From Oscillibacter sp. (GTDB lineage Bacteria; Bacillota; Clostridia; Oscillospirales; Oscillospiraceae), in NCBI GenBank assembly GCA_003522105.1, contig DPGF01000009.1, forward strand, positions 1-51,344: a DNA stretch of 51,344 bases, written 5' to 3'. Under the pieces are notes generated by a model. It saw only the letters and a program-made list of their open reading frames with translations. It ran no database searches and was not told the origin of the DNA. Positions 42,094 to 50,474 of the stretch are shown piece after piece (positions within the stretch are counted from its first letter, which is position 1; every line of letters starts with the position of its first letter). The translations under genes were made by a program, and so were the position numbers.

Positions 42094-43597
42094 ATGTTTG
42101 AGCGAGGTAATCACCTAAATCAGAGAGCATATTGCAGATGTATTGGAACTTGGGAAGAAGCTCCGAATAAGCAGTAACATTTTGCGCAATGGGGCGATAG
42201 ACGTTTTCAATTTTATGTAACGATGGAATGGAGTCATAGCTGCTCCACAGACCACATGCACGCGCGCATATGGCTGCTGCACCGAGAGACGCTGCGTCCT
42301 GATCGACGTTGGTTTTGATGATGTTACTGTTGAAGACATCTGCAAACATTTGCATCCAAACTTTGCTTTTGCTGCCGCCGCCGCAGAACAACAGTTCCGG
42401 GTCAATTGTGACATGCTCTGATAATGCTTCAAGCGACAGCTTCAGATTCAGGGCGATGCCCTCCAGACCGGAGCGAATTAGATCTGCACGTGTTGTGCCA
42501 AGGTGCATTCCGATAAATGCGCCGCGAATGTTTGGGCTTTTATCCTGTCGCGTTCCTCCGGCGAGACTCGGATTAAAGAAGACGCCGTTTGCGCCAACGG
42601 GAATGCAATCAGCCATTTGATCCATCGCGGAGTAAGCATCCTTGCCAAGCTCGCTGCAAATAGTTTCACGTATCCAGCGCAAGGAAGAACCGCCAGCAAA
42701 AATGGAATAGGCAGAGGTGTACATGTTCTCTTGGATGTGTGCAAAGACATATGGGCGGCGCTTGACATCCAAAACGGGCTGAGTTGAGTTGACAGGAATC
42801 CAACTTGAAGATCCGAGGGAAACATACACTTTTCCGGGGACCGTACCGACGGCGCCGAGTGCCATGCATGCGTTGTCGACACCGCCGCAAGCAACGGGGG
42901 TGCCTGCCGCCAAACCACATTGCAAAGAAGCCTCCGCTGTTACGCTGCCGATGATCTGATGAGACGGAACGATGTCAGGGAAAATGGAGAGAGGAATCCC
43001 GGCGGCATCGAGGAAAGAGGGAATGATTTTGTGCTGGCTCAGGTCATATGCACCAAAACCGGAGGCATATGAGTGGTCGGTGAACACATTGTTGGTCAGC
43101 CGGAAGTTGATATAGTCCTTAGAACCGAGAATTTTGCTTATGTGCGAAAAGAGTTCGGGCTGGTTTTCCTTGAGCCACATCAACTTAAAGAGAGAGTAGC
43201 AGGAGGGAGGAAACCCATTTCCGGTTCGCATATACCAATCAGCTTCGTTAATTATCTGAAAGAACTTGTCTGCCTGTAAGGACGCTCTGCTGTCAGACCA
43301 GATGGGGACTTGATCAAGCAAAACCTGTTTTCCCTCATCAATAGGAACAGTTACAAGACTGTGCCCGGAAAGCGCTACGCAAGCGATTTCTCGGTTATCT
43401 ACACCGGTTTGTGAGAGCAGCATATGGGTACTCCGGCAAACGCTGCGCCACCAGTCCTCGGGACGTTGCTCATGCCACCCGTCTGCAGGATAGTAGGTCG
43501 GGTACTCGATAAAGCACTTGGCAAGCGATGTAAAGTCACGGTCGTAGAGTGAAGCTTTTACGCCGCCGGTACCGAGGTCGTAAGAGATAAAGTACAT
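42092..43597 (-). CDS. FGGY-family carbohydrate kinase (xylulokinase-like)
   Basis: 501 aa. N-terminal ATPase fold starting YDLGTGGVKASLYD, then GWHEQRPEDWWRS, the substrate-contact DQVPIWSDSRA, mid-protein GGVDNACMALGAV, and C-terminal LLFCGGGSKSKVWMQMFADV and DAASLGAAAICARA. It phosphorylates a sugar, sugar alcohol or cyclitol with ATP. Closest by eye to xylulokinase. Transcribed away from the second catabolic operon from a promoter sharing that operon's operator. AGGAGG lies 9 nt before the ATG. Confidence 0.93.
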   Translation of the reverse strand: MYFISYDLGTGGVKASLYDRDFTSLAKCFIEYPTYYPADGWHEQRPEDWWRSVCRSTHMLLSQTGVDNREIACVALSGHSLVTVPIDEGKQVLLDQVPIWSDSRASLQADKFFQIINEADWYMRTGNGFPPSCYSLFKLMWLKENQPELFSHISKILGSKDYINFRLTNNVFTDHSYASGFGAYDLSQHKIIPSFLDAAGIPLSIFPDIVPSHQIIGSVTAEASLQCGLAAGTPVACGGVDNACMALGAVGTVPGKVYVSLGSSSWIPVNSTQPVLDVKRRPYVFAHIQENMYTSAYSIFAGGSSLRWIRETICSELGKDAYSAMDQMADCIPVGANGVFFNPSLAGGTRQDKSPNIRGAFIGMHLGTTRADLIRSGLEGIALNLKLSLEALSEHVTIDPELLFCGGGSKSKVWMQMFADVFNSNIIKTNVDQDAASLGAAAICARACGLWSSYDSIPSLHKIENVYRPIAQNVTAYSELLPKFQYICNMLSDLGDYLAQT

Positions 43598-43627
43598 TAT
43601 TATCGCCTCCTAGAATTTCCTTTATTA

Positions 43628-43656
43628 AGCATATCAAACATTATCATGTTTGTAAA
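43628..43656 (-). promoter_or_regulatory. Promoter and operator of the FGGY kinase
   Basis: Minus strand: TTTACA (43656-43651), 17-nt spacer, TATGCT (43633-43628). The 18-bp palindrome CAAACATGATAATGTTTG (43652-43635, 7-bp arms around 4 nt) fills the spacer, ideal for repression. Confidence 0.8.
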
Positions 43657-43721
43657 GCAAAATTTGAGAAATAATGAAAGAAACTGGAAGAACCTTTATA
43701 ATATTGAGTAAACAAAACGTG

Positions 43722-43750
43722 TTGACAGAAATACATGATTATGTTATAGT
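43722..43750 (+). promoter_or_regulatory. Promoter and operator of the second catabolic operon
   Basis: TTGACA (43722-43727), 17-nt spacer, TATAGT (43745-43750). The palindrome ACATGATTATGT (43733-43744) lies in the spacer and differs at one base from the core ACATGATAATGT of the kinase operator. Confidence 0.85.
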
Positions 43751-43800
43751 AAAACGCAAGAATGATAATACATTCTAAAAGGCATAAGGAGGATGTTGAA

Positions 43801-44532
43801 ATGCTGAAACAAGAAGAATGGGGATTTACCAACCCTGTAGTATCTGACCTTTATGGCAAGCCGCCTCTGGTTTGGAAGGACATGGATATCCATTTGGTCG
43901 TGTATGAAACAGACATTGAGAACATTGAGAAAGTAATTCCTGAGCCGCTTGAAGCCAGAACAAATAAGGTGTTTGTTTGGCAGTCTCATTTTGACTTGGG
44001 TACTACGCAGGGCGCGTTCAGTGAAACGGCGATTTATGTTCAGGTGAAATACAAAGACTACGAGGCCGACTATGAACCGTTCCTCTATGTTGATAGCCAC
44101 CTTCCGCTGACGGCAGGCCGAGAGATTTGGGGTTATCAGAAGAAAATGGCAGAGATTGAGATTGTCCCCGAGATGGAAGCAGTGCGTGCGCAGACGAATC
44201 GTCTCGGTCATCAGATCGTAAAGGCACTGGTCGTTCCGCGCTATATTGCTGATATGAATGAGATTCCCTGGAGCCGCGATGGTGTGTTTTCCCTCAAGTA
44301 CATTCCCAGCGCCGAGGAAAACGGCGAGCCGCTGCGTCAGCTTGTTCTTACCCCCGGAGAGTTTACAGCGCAGGAGGGGAAGTTCTTTGGCGGTCCTGCC
44401 TCGGTAACCTTTGAACGCAGCGAGATCGATCCGACTTATTTGCTTGAGCCGAAAAAGATTATTGGCGGCTACTATGGCAAGGGAGACCTGTATCTTCCGT
44501 TTGGCAAGATCGTTTGCGACTACAAAGACTGA
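43801..44532 (+). CDS. Acetoacetate-decarboxylase-fold enzyme
   Basis: 243 aa. Clear ADC family: FLYVDSHLPLTAGREIWGYQKKM places the Schiff-base lysine at 114 with neighbour Lys115, as in ADC (the usual GYPKK reads GYQKK). The N-terminus has IPEPLEA and the C-terminal half FGGPASVTFERSEIDP. The superfamily includes true decarboxylases and also aldolase-dehydratases acting on pyruvate adducts, so it could perform a decarboxylation or dehydration here. The ATG at 43801 has AAGGAGG upstream; a longer in-frame start overlaps the promoter region. Confidence 0.9.
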   Translation: MLKQEEWGFTNPVVSDLYGKPPLVWKDMDIHLVVYETDIENIEKVIPEPLEARTNKVFVWQSHFDLGTTQGAFSETAIYVQVKYKDYEADYEPFLYVDSHLPLTAGREIWGYQKKMAEIEIVPEMEAVRAQTNRLGHQIVKALVVPRYIADMNEIPWSRDGVFSLKYIPSAEENGEPLRQLVLTPGEFTAQEGKFFGGPASVTFERSEIDPTYLLEPKKIIGGYYGKGDLYLPFGKIVCDYKD

Positions 44533-44595
44533 TTTTTGCACGGAGGCAGGTGATTCACCTGCCTCCGAATTTTATTTGAGGAAGGGGTACTCGTT

Positions 44596-45534
44596 ATGAA
44601 CGTCTACCATAAGGCTGAAAAGCCTACATTTTACTTTATTGGTGTTACGACGGGGCAGTCTTCGATTATGAGAGTGTTTCCCAAATGGGCTGAGTTGCTT
44701 GGTCTGGACGCACAGATCAAGGGTATCGATTTTCAGCCGCACTCCCCTGCGGAACAATATAGAGAAGCGGTTGAGTTTCTGAAAAATGATCCTCTGTCGC
44801 TTGGTGCACTGGTCACAACACACAAGCTGGATCTTTATCGGGCTTGCAAGGATCAATTTGACGAAATTGATCCCTTCGCAACGATGCTTGGCGAAGTCAG
44901 TTCTCTTTCAAAGAAAGATGGAAAGTTTTGCGCTCACGCAAAAGATCCCATCTCCAGTGGCCTTGCGTTGGAGCATTTTGTCCCCCGGAATTACTGGAGC
45001 GAGTACGATGGAGATGTGCTGCTCCTCGGCGCCGGCGGAAGCAGCCTGGCTATGACGGTGTATCTCAGTCAGGAAAAATTCGGCGATAATGTACCGAAGC
45101 ATATCATCATCGCCAATCGTAGCCAGCCTCGTCTGGACTCTGCGCGAGAGGTCTTGAAGAGTATCAATCCGGCAGTAAAACTGGACTTTGTGCTTTCTCC
45201 TGCTCCTGCGGATAACAATGCACTGCTTTCTACGCTGAAAAAGCACTCTCTCATTGTTAATGCAACGGGCCTTGGCAAGGATGCTCCCGGCAGTCCCTTG
45301 ACCGATCAGGCTGTTTTTCCCGAGGACTCCCTTGTTTGGGAGATCAATTACAGAGGAGATCTCCTTTTCAAAAAGCAGGCGGACCAACAGGCGGAAAGCA
45401 GACACCTGCACGTCGAAGATGGCTGGAACTACTTTATCCACGGGTGGACACAGGTGATTTCCGAGGTGTTCCATATGCCGATTGAGGGCGAACTGCTTCA
45501 GCGCCTAAGCGACGCTGCGAAACGTCCGCTGTAA
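44596..45534 (+). CDS. Shikimate-dehydrogenase-like (AroE family) oxidoreductase
   Basis: 312 aa. AroE-type layout: substrate-domain Lys77 in GALVTTHK (equivalent of the VTxPxK lysine), Asp117 in AKDPISSG in place of the NTDG Asp, Rossmann fold LLLGAGGSSLAMTVYL, IANRSQPRL and NATGLGKDAPGSPL. It should oxidise a ring or chain hydroxyl with NAD(P). There are no shikimate pathway genes beside it, and it differs from housekeeping AroE in length (about 280) and motif detail, so it is probably a catabolic relative (quinate-, polyol- or sugar-acid-like substrate). It sits 63 bp after the ADC-like gene. Confidence 0.85.
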   Translation: MNVYHKAEKPTFYFIGVTTGQSSIMRVFPKWAELLGLDAQIKGIDFQPHSPAEQYREAVEFLKNDPLSLGALVTTHKLDLYRACKDQFDEIDPFATMLGEVSSLSKKDGKFCAHAKDPISSGLALEHFVPRNYWSEYDGDVLLLGAGGSSLAMTVYLSQEKFGDNVPKHIIIANRSQPRLDSAREVLKSINPAVKLDFVLSPAPADNNALLSTLKKHSLIVNATGLGKDAPGSPLTDQAVFPEDSLVWEINYRGDLLFKKQADQQAESRHLHVEDGWNYFIHGWTQVISEVFHMPIEGELLQRLSDAAKRPL

Positions 45535-45545
45535 TGGAGGAAGAT

Positions 45546-46130
45546 ATGACAGATAAGTTTAACTGGGACACGGGGTTTGTCCTTGATTTCGACCTGAAGA
45601 CAGGATTCTCTGAGAATGCAAAAATCACAAAGCGGCACCTTTCTCAAATGCGAGGTATGTTTCATGATGAGAAAGCGTATCAGGAACGCATTATGCAGGG
45701 GGATCCACTGGTCTATGAGTTTTATGAGCTTGGCTGCCCTGAACGAGCCGGCGATATTGCATTTGGTACGACGATTCTTTACCCGGGAACGGTGGGTGAT
45801 GAGTACTTTATGACCAAGGGCCATTTCCACACGGACTTGATGACAGCCGAAATCTACTATACCTTGAGCGGGACAGGGTATATGATGCTTGAAAACAAGG
45901 AAGGCGACTGGCGCGCACTTCCTCTCGCTGCGGGACAAGCTGTTTATGTACCTCGAGGCTACGCACACCGCACGATCAATTCCGGTGATGATCCACTGAT
46001 TGTTTTCTTCGCGTTTGATGCAGACGCAGGACACGATTATGGCACAATCGAAACGCGTGGCTATCGTCATCTCATTTTGAAAGGGAACGACGGGGAAGAT
46101 CAGATCGTTCCTAACCCCCGGTGGAACTGA
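45546..46130 (+). CDS. Cupin-type glucose-6-phosphate isomerase
   Basis: 194 aa, archaeal PGI/cupin family. Metal ligands at His93, His95, Glu102 and His141 (GHFHTD...AEIYYTLSG; YVPRGYAHRT), with spacing identical to Pyrococcus furiosus PGI. Substrate region GTTILYPGTVGDEYFMTKGHF. It isomerises a phosphorylated aldose to a ketose, or a related sugar. A housekeeping enzyme is normally the large PGI in Clostridia, so this is an extra, pathway-specific isomerase. The ATG at 45546 is 5 nt after GGAGG; an ATG at 45534 overlaps the upstream stop. Confidence 0.9.
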   Translation: MTDKFNWDTGFVLDFDLKTGFSENAKITKRHLSQMRGMFHDEKAYQERIMQGDPLVYEFYELGCPERAGDIAFGTTILYPGTVGDEYFMTKGHFHTDLMTAEIYYTLSGTGYMMLENKEGDWRALPLAAGQAVYVPRGYAHRTINSGDDPLIVFFAFDADAGHDYGTIETRGYRHLILKGNDGEDQIVPNPRWN

Positions 46131-46131
46131 C

Positions 46132-47088
46132 ATGTCTGCTGAAAAGGTTACCACTGTACTGGGGGGAATAAGCCCGGAGGCGCTCGGTTTTTGCCAAATG
46201 CATGAGCATATCATGCTCCGAAAGGGAGTTCCTGCGTTATTGGATCCTGCTCTGATGGCAGATGATATCGAAAAAAGCACACAGGAGCTCTCGCTGCTCC
46301 GCGCTGCGGGCGGCTGCACAGTGGTAGATGCACAGCCGATCGGCTGCGGACGTATGGCGGCAGAGCTTGCCGAGGCTTCTCGCCGTTCCGGTATTACAGT
46401 AATTGCGAGCACAGGCTTTCATGTGCGGCGGTTTTATCCTTCTGAACATTGGTTGTTTGATATGACAGAAACCGACTTGGAAAAGCTGTTTTGCCGCGAA
46501 ATAACAGATGGTATGTATGAGAATTGCGATCTGGTCTTTTCGGGAGAGGCTACAAAGCATCGAGCCGGAATTGTTAAAGCGGCTTTAGAGGAAAGAGGAC
46601 TTGGTAAGACGGAACGAAAGCTTTTCGCTGCGGCAGCATTTGCCGCTCGCTGCTGCAACGTACCGCTGATGATCCATACAGATCGGGATTCAAATCCTCT
46701 GGAACTCATGGATTATCTCCTCTCTTGCGATTTACCACCGGAGCAGATGATCTTCTGCCATCTGGACAGGACAATGCCAAATGGCAATGTTGCAAAAACA
46801 CTGTGCGCTGAGGGAGCCTATTTGGAATATGACACAATAGGACGTTTCAAATACCACAGTGACAAGGAAGAAATCCGGCGCATCGAAGAGATCCTTGATG
46901 CCGGTTGGGTAAAGCGATTGCTGCTTTCTCTCGATACGACAAATCGGAGAATGCTTTCATATGGGGGAGATATTGGCCTGAACTATCTGCTGCAAACATT
47001 TCTCCCAGCTATGCATAACAGTGGAATATCAGAAGCGGTGCTTGAACGCATTATGCGCAAAAACCCAAAAGAAGTTTTTGGAAGTTAA
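46132..47088 (+). CDS. Phosphotriesterase-like lactonase/hydrolase
   Basis: 318 aa. Binuclear metal site of the PTE family: His24 and His26 (CQMHEHIM), carboxylated Lys149 (RAGIVKAALE), His182 (MIHTDRD), His210 (FCHLDR), Asp268 (LSLDTT). Members of this family include lactonases for sugar lactones and phosphorylated sugar lactones. In a pathway with a kinase, dehydrogenase and KDPG-type aldolase, lactone hydrolysis is the likely step. It follows the cupin gene by 1 bp. Confidence 0.9.
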   Translation: MSAEKVTTVLGGISPEALGFCQMHEHIMLRKGVPALLDPALMADDIEKSTQELSLLRAAGGCTVVDAQPIGCGRMAAELAEASRRSGITVIASTGFHVRRFYPSEHWLFDMTETDLEKLFCREITDGMYENCDLVFSGEATKHRAGIVKAALEERGLGKTERKLFAAAAFAARCCNVPLMIHTDRDSNPLELMDYLLSCDLPPEQMIFCHLDRTMPNGNVAKTLCAEGAYLEYDTIGRFKYHSDKEEIRRIEEILDAGWVKRLLLSLDTTNRRMLSYGGDIGLNYLLQTFLPAMHNSGISEAVLERIMRKNPKEVFGS

Positions 47089-47120
47089 AATGAAAAGATG
47101 AAATCTTGCGGAGAAAAGCA

Positions 47121-48083
47121 ATGAAAAAATATAAGGTATTAGCAACTCCGAGATCCTTTGCAGCTACGGACCCTGCGCCAGTTCAACTATTGGAGGAAAA
47201 TGATTGTGAAGTGATCCGCCTTCCGACCAACGGTCACACATTGGAGGAAGATCTGGCGGTGTTTTTGCCGGAGGCAGATGCGATAATCGCAGGACTTGAG
47301 ACTTATGATAAAGAGACCCTGTTAAAAGGGAAAAAACTGAAGCTGATCTCAAGATACGGGGTTGGATATGATAAGGTTGATTTGCCTGCGGCGAGACAAC
47401 TTGGAATTCTCGTATCCAATACGCCGGGGGCGAACAGTGATTCTGTTGCGGACTTTACCTTTGCTTTAATGCTGAATATGGCACGAAACATTTGCCACAT
47501 GGATACAGCGGTGCGCGCCGGAAAGCAGGAGAAACCTGTTTCCGGGCTTGAGGTATGGGGGAAAACAATCGGCGTGATTGGGACTGGCCGCATTGGAAAA
47601 GGGGTCGTTCAACGCGCAGCCGGGTTCAATATGAACATTCTTGCAAACGATGCTTATCCGGATCATGCATTTCTGGAACGATTCGGCGGTCAGTACGTCG
47701 ATCTTGACAGAATTTACCGTGAAGCGGATTTTATCACCATTCATGCTCCTTTGACCGACACGACAAATAACATGATCAATGAGAGAGTGCTTTCTATGAT
47801 GAAGCCAACAGCGGTTTTAATCAATGCTGCTCGCGGCGGTATTGTAGATGAAGCGGCTCTCTACATGGCATTGAAGGAACATCGGATTTATGGCGCGGCC
47901 CTGGATGCGACGGAAATCGAGCCTGCCTGCGGCAGCCCGCTTGCGCTACTTGATAATTGCATTCTCACTCCTCATGCGGGTGCAGCGACTAGAGAGGCAA
48001 GCCTTAAAATGGGATTGCTCGCTGCGCAGAATGTGATTGACGTACTTCGGGGGAAGGAATGCCAATATATTGTGAATGAGTAG
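47121..48083 (+). CDS. D-2-hydroxyacid dehydrogenase (phosphoglycerate-dehydrogenase-like)
   Basis: 320 aa. NAD fold GVIGTGRIGKG (about 151-161) with catalytic triad Arg238 (NAARGG), Glu267 and His285 (TPHAGAAT). No C-terminal ACT domain, so not a standard SerA; more like hydroxypyruvate, glyoxylate or sugar-acid dehydrogenases. It interconverts a 2-hydroxyacid and 2-ketoacid. The ATG at 47121 has GGAG 7 nt upstream; a TTG start at 47106 is less likely. Confidence 0.92.
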   Translation: MKKYKVLATPRSFAATDPAPVQLLEENDCEVIRLPTNGHTLEEDLAVFLPEADAIIAGLETYDKETLLKGKKLKLISRYGVGYDKVDLPAARQLGILVSNTPGANSDSVADFTFALMLNMARNICHMDTAVRAGKQEKPVSGLEVWGKTIGVIGTGRIGKGVVQRAAGFNMNILANDAYPDHAFLERFGGQYVDLDRIYREADFITIHAPLTDTTNNMINERVLSMMKPTAVLINAARGGIVDEAALYMALKEHRIYGAALDATEIEPACGSPLALLDNCILTPHAGAATREASLKMGLLAAQNVIDVLRGKECQYIVNE

Positions 48084-48094
48084 AAGGAGTTACT

Positions 48095-48739
48095 ATGAGT
48101 AAAGTAATGGACATCCTTGAACAGGTTGGTGTGATACCTGTTGTTGTAATCGAAAATGAAAACGATGCCACTCCGCTTATCAAAGCGATGAAGGATGGGG
48201 GAATTCCTGTTGCAGAGGTTACCCTACGTACCCCTGTGGCTCTTGGAGCAATTCGGCAGATTGCGGCACTTGCAGATCCTGATATTGTTGTCGGTGCAGG
48301 TTCTGTAACGACCATCGAGCAATGTCGGGAAGCTGTTCGTGCTGGCGCGCAGTTTATCGTTTCTCCGGGATTCTGTGAGGAAGTGGTCAAGTTCTGCGTA
48401 GAGCATGGAGTTGATGTTATTCCGGGCTGTGTTACGCCTACAGAGATTATTAAGGCTGTGGCCTGCGGAATCAATACAGTCAAGTTCTTTCCTGCTAATA
48501 TCTATGGCGGCCTTTCCGCAATGAAGGCGCTGAACGGCCCGTTTCCCAGAGTTTCCTTTGTGCCGACCGGCGGGGTCAATGGGGACAATCTCAAGGAATA
48601 CCTGAAAGCCCCATATATTCGCGCAGTGGGTGGAAGTTGGATTTGCAGCAAGAAGGATATCGCAAATGGCGACTTCGATCATATTACCGCTCTTTGCCGA
48701 GCGGCGCGTGAGTCTGTTGATGCGGTAAGAAATGTATAG
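48095..48739 (+). CDS. KDPG/KHG-type aldolase
   Basis: 214 aa class I aldolase. Glu41 in AEVTLRTP, Schiff-base Lys130 in TVKFFPA, PTGGV near the phosphate site and the final GGSWICSK. It splits 2-keto-3-deoxy(-6-phospho)-sugar acids into pyruvate and an aldehyde such as glyceraldehyde-3-phosphate. It supplies the terminal cleavage in the proposed pathway. AAGGAG lies 7 nt before the ATG. Overlaps the HAD gene by 8 bp. Confidence 0.95.
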   Translation: MSKVMDILEQVGVIPVVVIENENDATPLIKAMKDGGIPVAEVTLRTPVALGAIRQIAALADPDIVVGAGSVTTIEQCREAVRAGAQFIVSPGFCEEVVKFCVEHGVDVIPGCVTPTEIIKAVACGINTVKFFPANIYGGLSAMKALNGPFPRVSFVPTGGVNGDNLKEYLKAPYIRAVGGSWICSKKDIANGDFDHITALCRAARESVDAVRNV

Positions 48740-49415
48740 GCGTGATACAACATATTTTCCTGCTGACGAGGAAAGAAGGATAAAGCTGATTATCTTCGAT
48801 ATGGACGGTGTTCTTTTTGACAGTGAACCGTACCATGCTCGCGCAGAGAAAATGATGCTTAGCCGCTGCGGAATTCACGAGGAACTCGGAGAGCAGGCAG
48901 GCAAATCGCATGCGGATATTTGGACACCTCTGATTGAGCGCTACCAATTGAAGATTTCCCAACCAGAGCTTGAGCGCCAACAGAATGCGCTGACCATGCA
49001 ATTGATGCGGGCGGATGCTGTGCCGTTGCACGAAGGACTGAAAGAAGTGTTGAGCTTATTGCAGGCCAACGGAATACAAGCGGCGGTTGCCTCGTCTACC
49101 TCAAGCGATATGGTGGAAGAAATGCTCTCGTATTATGGAATACGGCAGATGTTCTGCTGCGTGAAGACCGGGAGTAACGTGAAGCGCAGGAAGCCGTATC
49201 CGGACATTTATCAGGCGGTATTGCGAGAGTGTGGAGTTGAAGGGCGGAACGCGCTTGCGGTAGAAGATACCGATACGGGAATGAGAGCTGCAGTCAGTGC
49301 CGGAATCCCGTGCTTGGGCTATCGCAATCCAACATCCGGGAACCAGAAACTGGACATGGGGTGCACAGTTATTGAGAAAATGATGGAAATTCCTGCGTTC
49401 TTGCAGGAGATATAG
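48732..49415 (+). CDS. HAD-family phosphatase/phosphoglucomutase-like protein
   Basis: 227 aa. Nucleophile motif FDMDGVLFDSEP (the DxD Asp pair at about residues 22 and 24), motif II VASSTSS, Lys in RRKPYPDIY and motif IV VEDTDTGMRAA; helical cap between. Close in form to beta-phosphoglucomutase and sugar-phosphate phosphatases. It may remove or move phosphate in the pathway. The start is within the aldolase gene, so it is translationally coupled; last gene of the operon. Confidence 0.92.
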   Translation: MYRRDTTYFPADEERRIKLIIFDMDGVLFDSEPYHARAEKMMLSRCGIHEELGEQAGKSHADIWTPLIERYQLKISQPELERQQNALTMQLMRADAVPLHEGLKEVLSLLQANGIQAAVASSTSSDMVEEMLSYYGIRQMFCCVKTGSNVKRRKPYPDIYQAVLRECGVEGRNALAVEDTDTGMRAAVSAGIPCLGYRNPTSGNQKLDMGCTVIEKMMEIPAFLQEI

Positions 49416-49423
49416 TTCAAAAA

Positions 49424-49460
49424 GAGCGTGGCATACTCCTCTGAGGGGTATGCCACGCTC
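49424..49460. terminator. Terminator after the second catabolic operon
   Basis: Perfect 13-bp stem GAGCGTGGCATAC / GTATGCCACGCTC with inner CCTC/GGGG pairing. The T tract is on the minus side; termination on the plus strand may rely on the long stem alone. Confidence 0.6.
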
Positions 49461-49573
49461 GCGCTTAAAGAACTAATGCGAGAGTTCACTTCTTCTGAGG
49501 GAAGCATTCTGGAAATTGCTGCATTATGGCGGCGCCGTCATCTGCTTGCGAAAATATAGCAGTTTGTATTCTG

Positions 49574-49637
49574 TGATTCCTGCGTTCTAATACACTCTTG
49601 AGTGCGCTTCAACTAAATTAGAACTGCTGTGTTAAGA
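49574..49637 (+). repeat. Dispersed repeat, copy C (partial)
   Basis: Aligns in direct orientation with 32557-32620 of copy A: shared TGCGTTC-AATA, GTGCGCTTCA and GCTGTGTTA. It also carries CCTGCGTTCTAATACAC, matching copy B in inverse. It ends just before the phosphatase fragment. Confidence 0.75.
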
Positions 49638-49642
49638 GCACT

Positions 49643-49870
49643 GAGCAATGGCTTGATACGATCGAGTCAAGGCTGCACTACGAGCGCTGGTACTGCGGCC
49701 ACTATCATACGGACAAGGAGATCGACAAGATCCGCTTCATGTTCCAGGACTATGCGCTGCTGCCGCATCAGATTTCCCTTTCTGCAGAAAAGGAAATGAT
49801 CCGCCGGATGCAGCGACAGGCCGAGATTGTCGAGGCGCTGGGTCTGATGGATGAGACTCCAAAGCAATAA
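49643..49870 (+). pseudogene. Metallophosphoesterase, C-terminal fragment
   Basis: Open frame of 75 codons with no start: RLHYERWYCGHYHTDKEIDK carries the terminal phosphoesterase GHYH motif of a calcineurin-like phosphatase found in mobile elements of Firmicutes, ending at 49870. It is cut exactly at the edge of repeat copy C. Confidence 0.75.
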
Positions 49871-50474
49871 GAGGATTTATGATACCTTCGTCCGGTTTGA
49901 CCAGTACGCAGACGGAGATCTCTATTCCGATCCCAATTATGTTCATTGTTTTCGCATGGTATTGCGGGCAATTCATGAGAATCGAAAGATGCGGATCCGG
50001 TTCCGCGGACACACCGGAGCCCGGCATTCCGTTGTCTGTAATCCGTACCGCTTGGAGTATTCCGAGAAGGACGATAAATTCCGGATCTTAGTGACGGAGA
50101 TGAGGCGGATGAATACAGTCAACATGGCCCGTATTCAATCCTGCATGCTGCTGGAAGAATATGACTCAAGCTCTGTGACCGTGCCGAAAGAACGCCTCAA
50201 GGAGCTCACTCTGCTCCTCCATGACGAGCGCAATGGTTTGGAGCGCGTCCTGTTGCACTTCTCTCATTTTGAAAAGGAAACGCAGAAGCTGGGCGAGCGG
50301 CTATATCGAATCACACTCCAATATGACCAGAATGATGAAACGGAGTTGCTGATCCGCGTACTGTCCTTTGGGCCCGTCCTTGAGGTCGTGGCGCCCATTA
50401 CGTTTCGGCAGCTCATGAGAAATCGAATTCAGAAGCAAACCTCAAACACGATCTGGCCGAGAGAAAAAACGTGA
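49871..50474 (+). pseudogene. WYL-domain regulator, 5'-truncated
   Basis: The frame is open from 49851, but family sequence begins near FVRFDQYADGDLYSD. The WYL domain continues with MVLRAIHENRKMRIRFRG, VVCNPYRLEYSEKDDKFRIL and a C-terminal WCX-like tail with FGPVLEVVAP. The usual N-terminal winged helix (about 100-120 aa) is missing, replaced by the phosphatase fragment. It may be translated, but would lack DNA binding. Confidence 0.7.
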
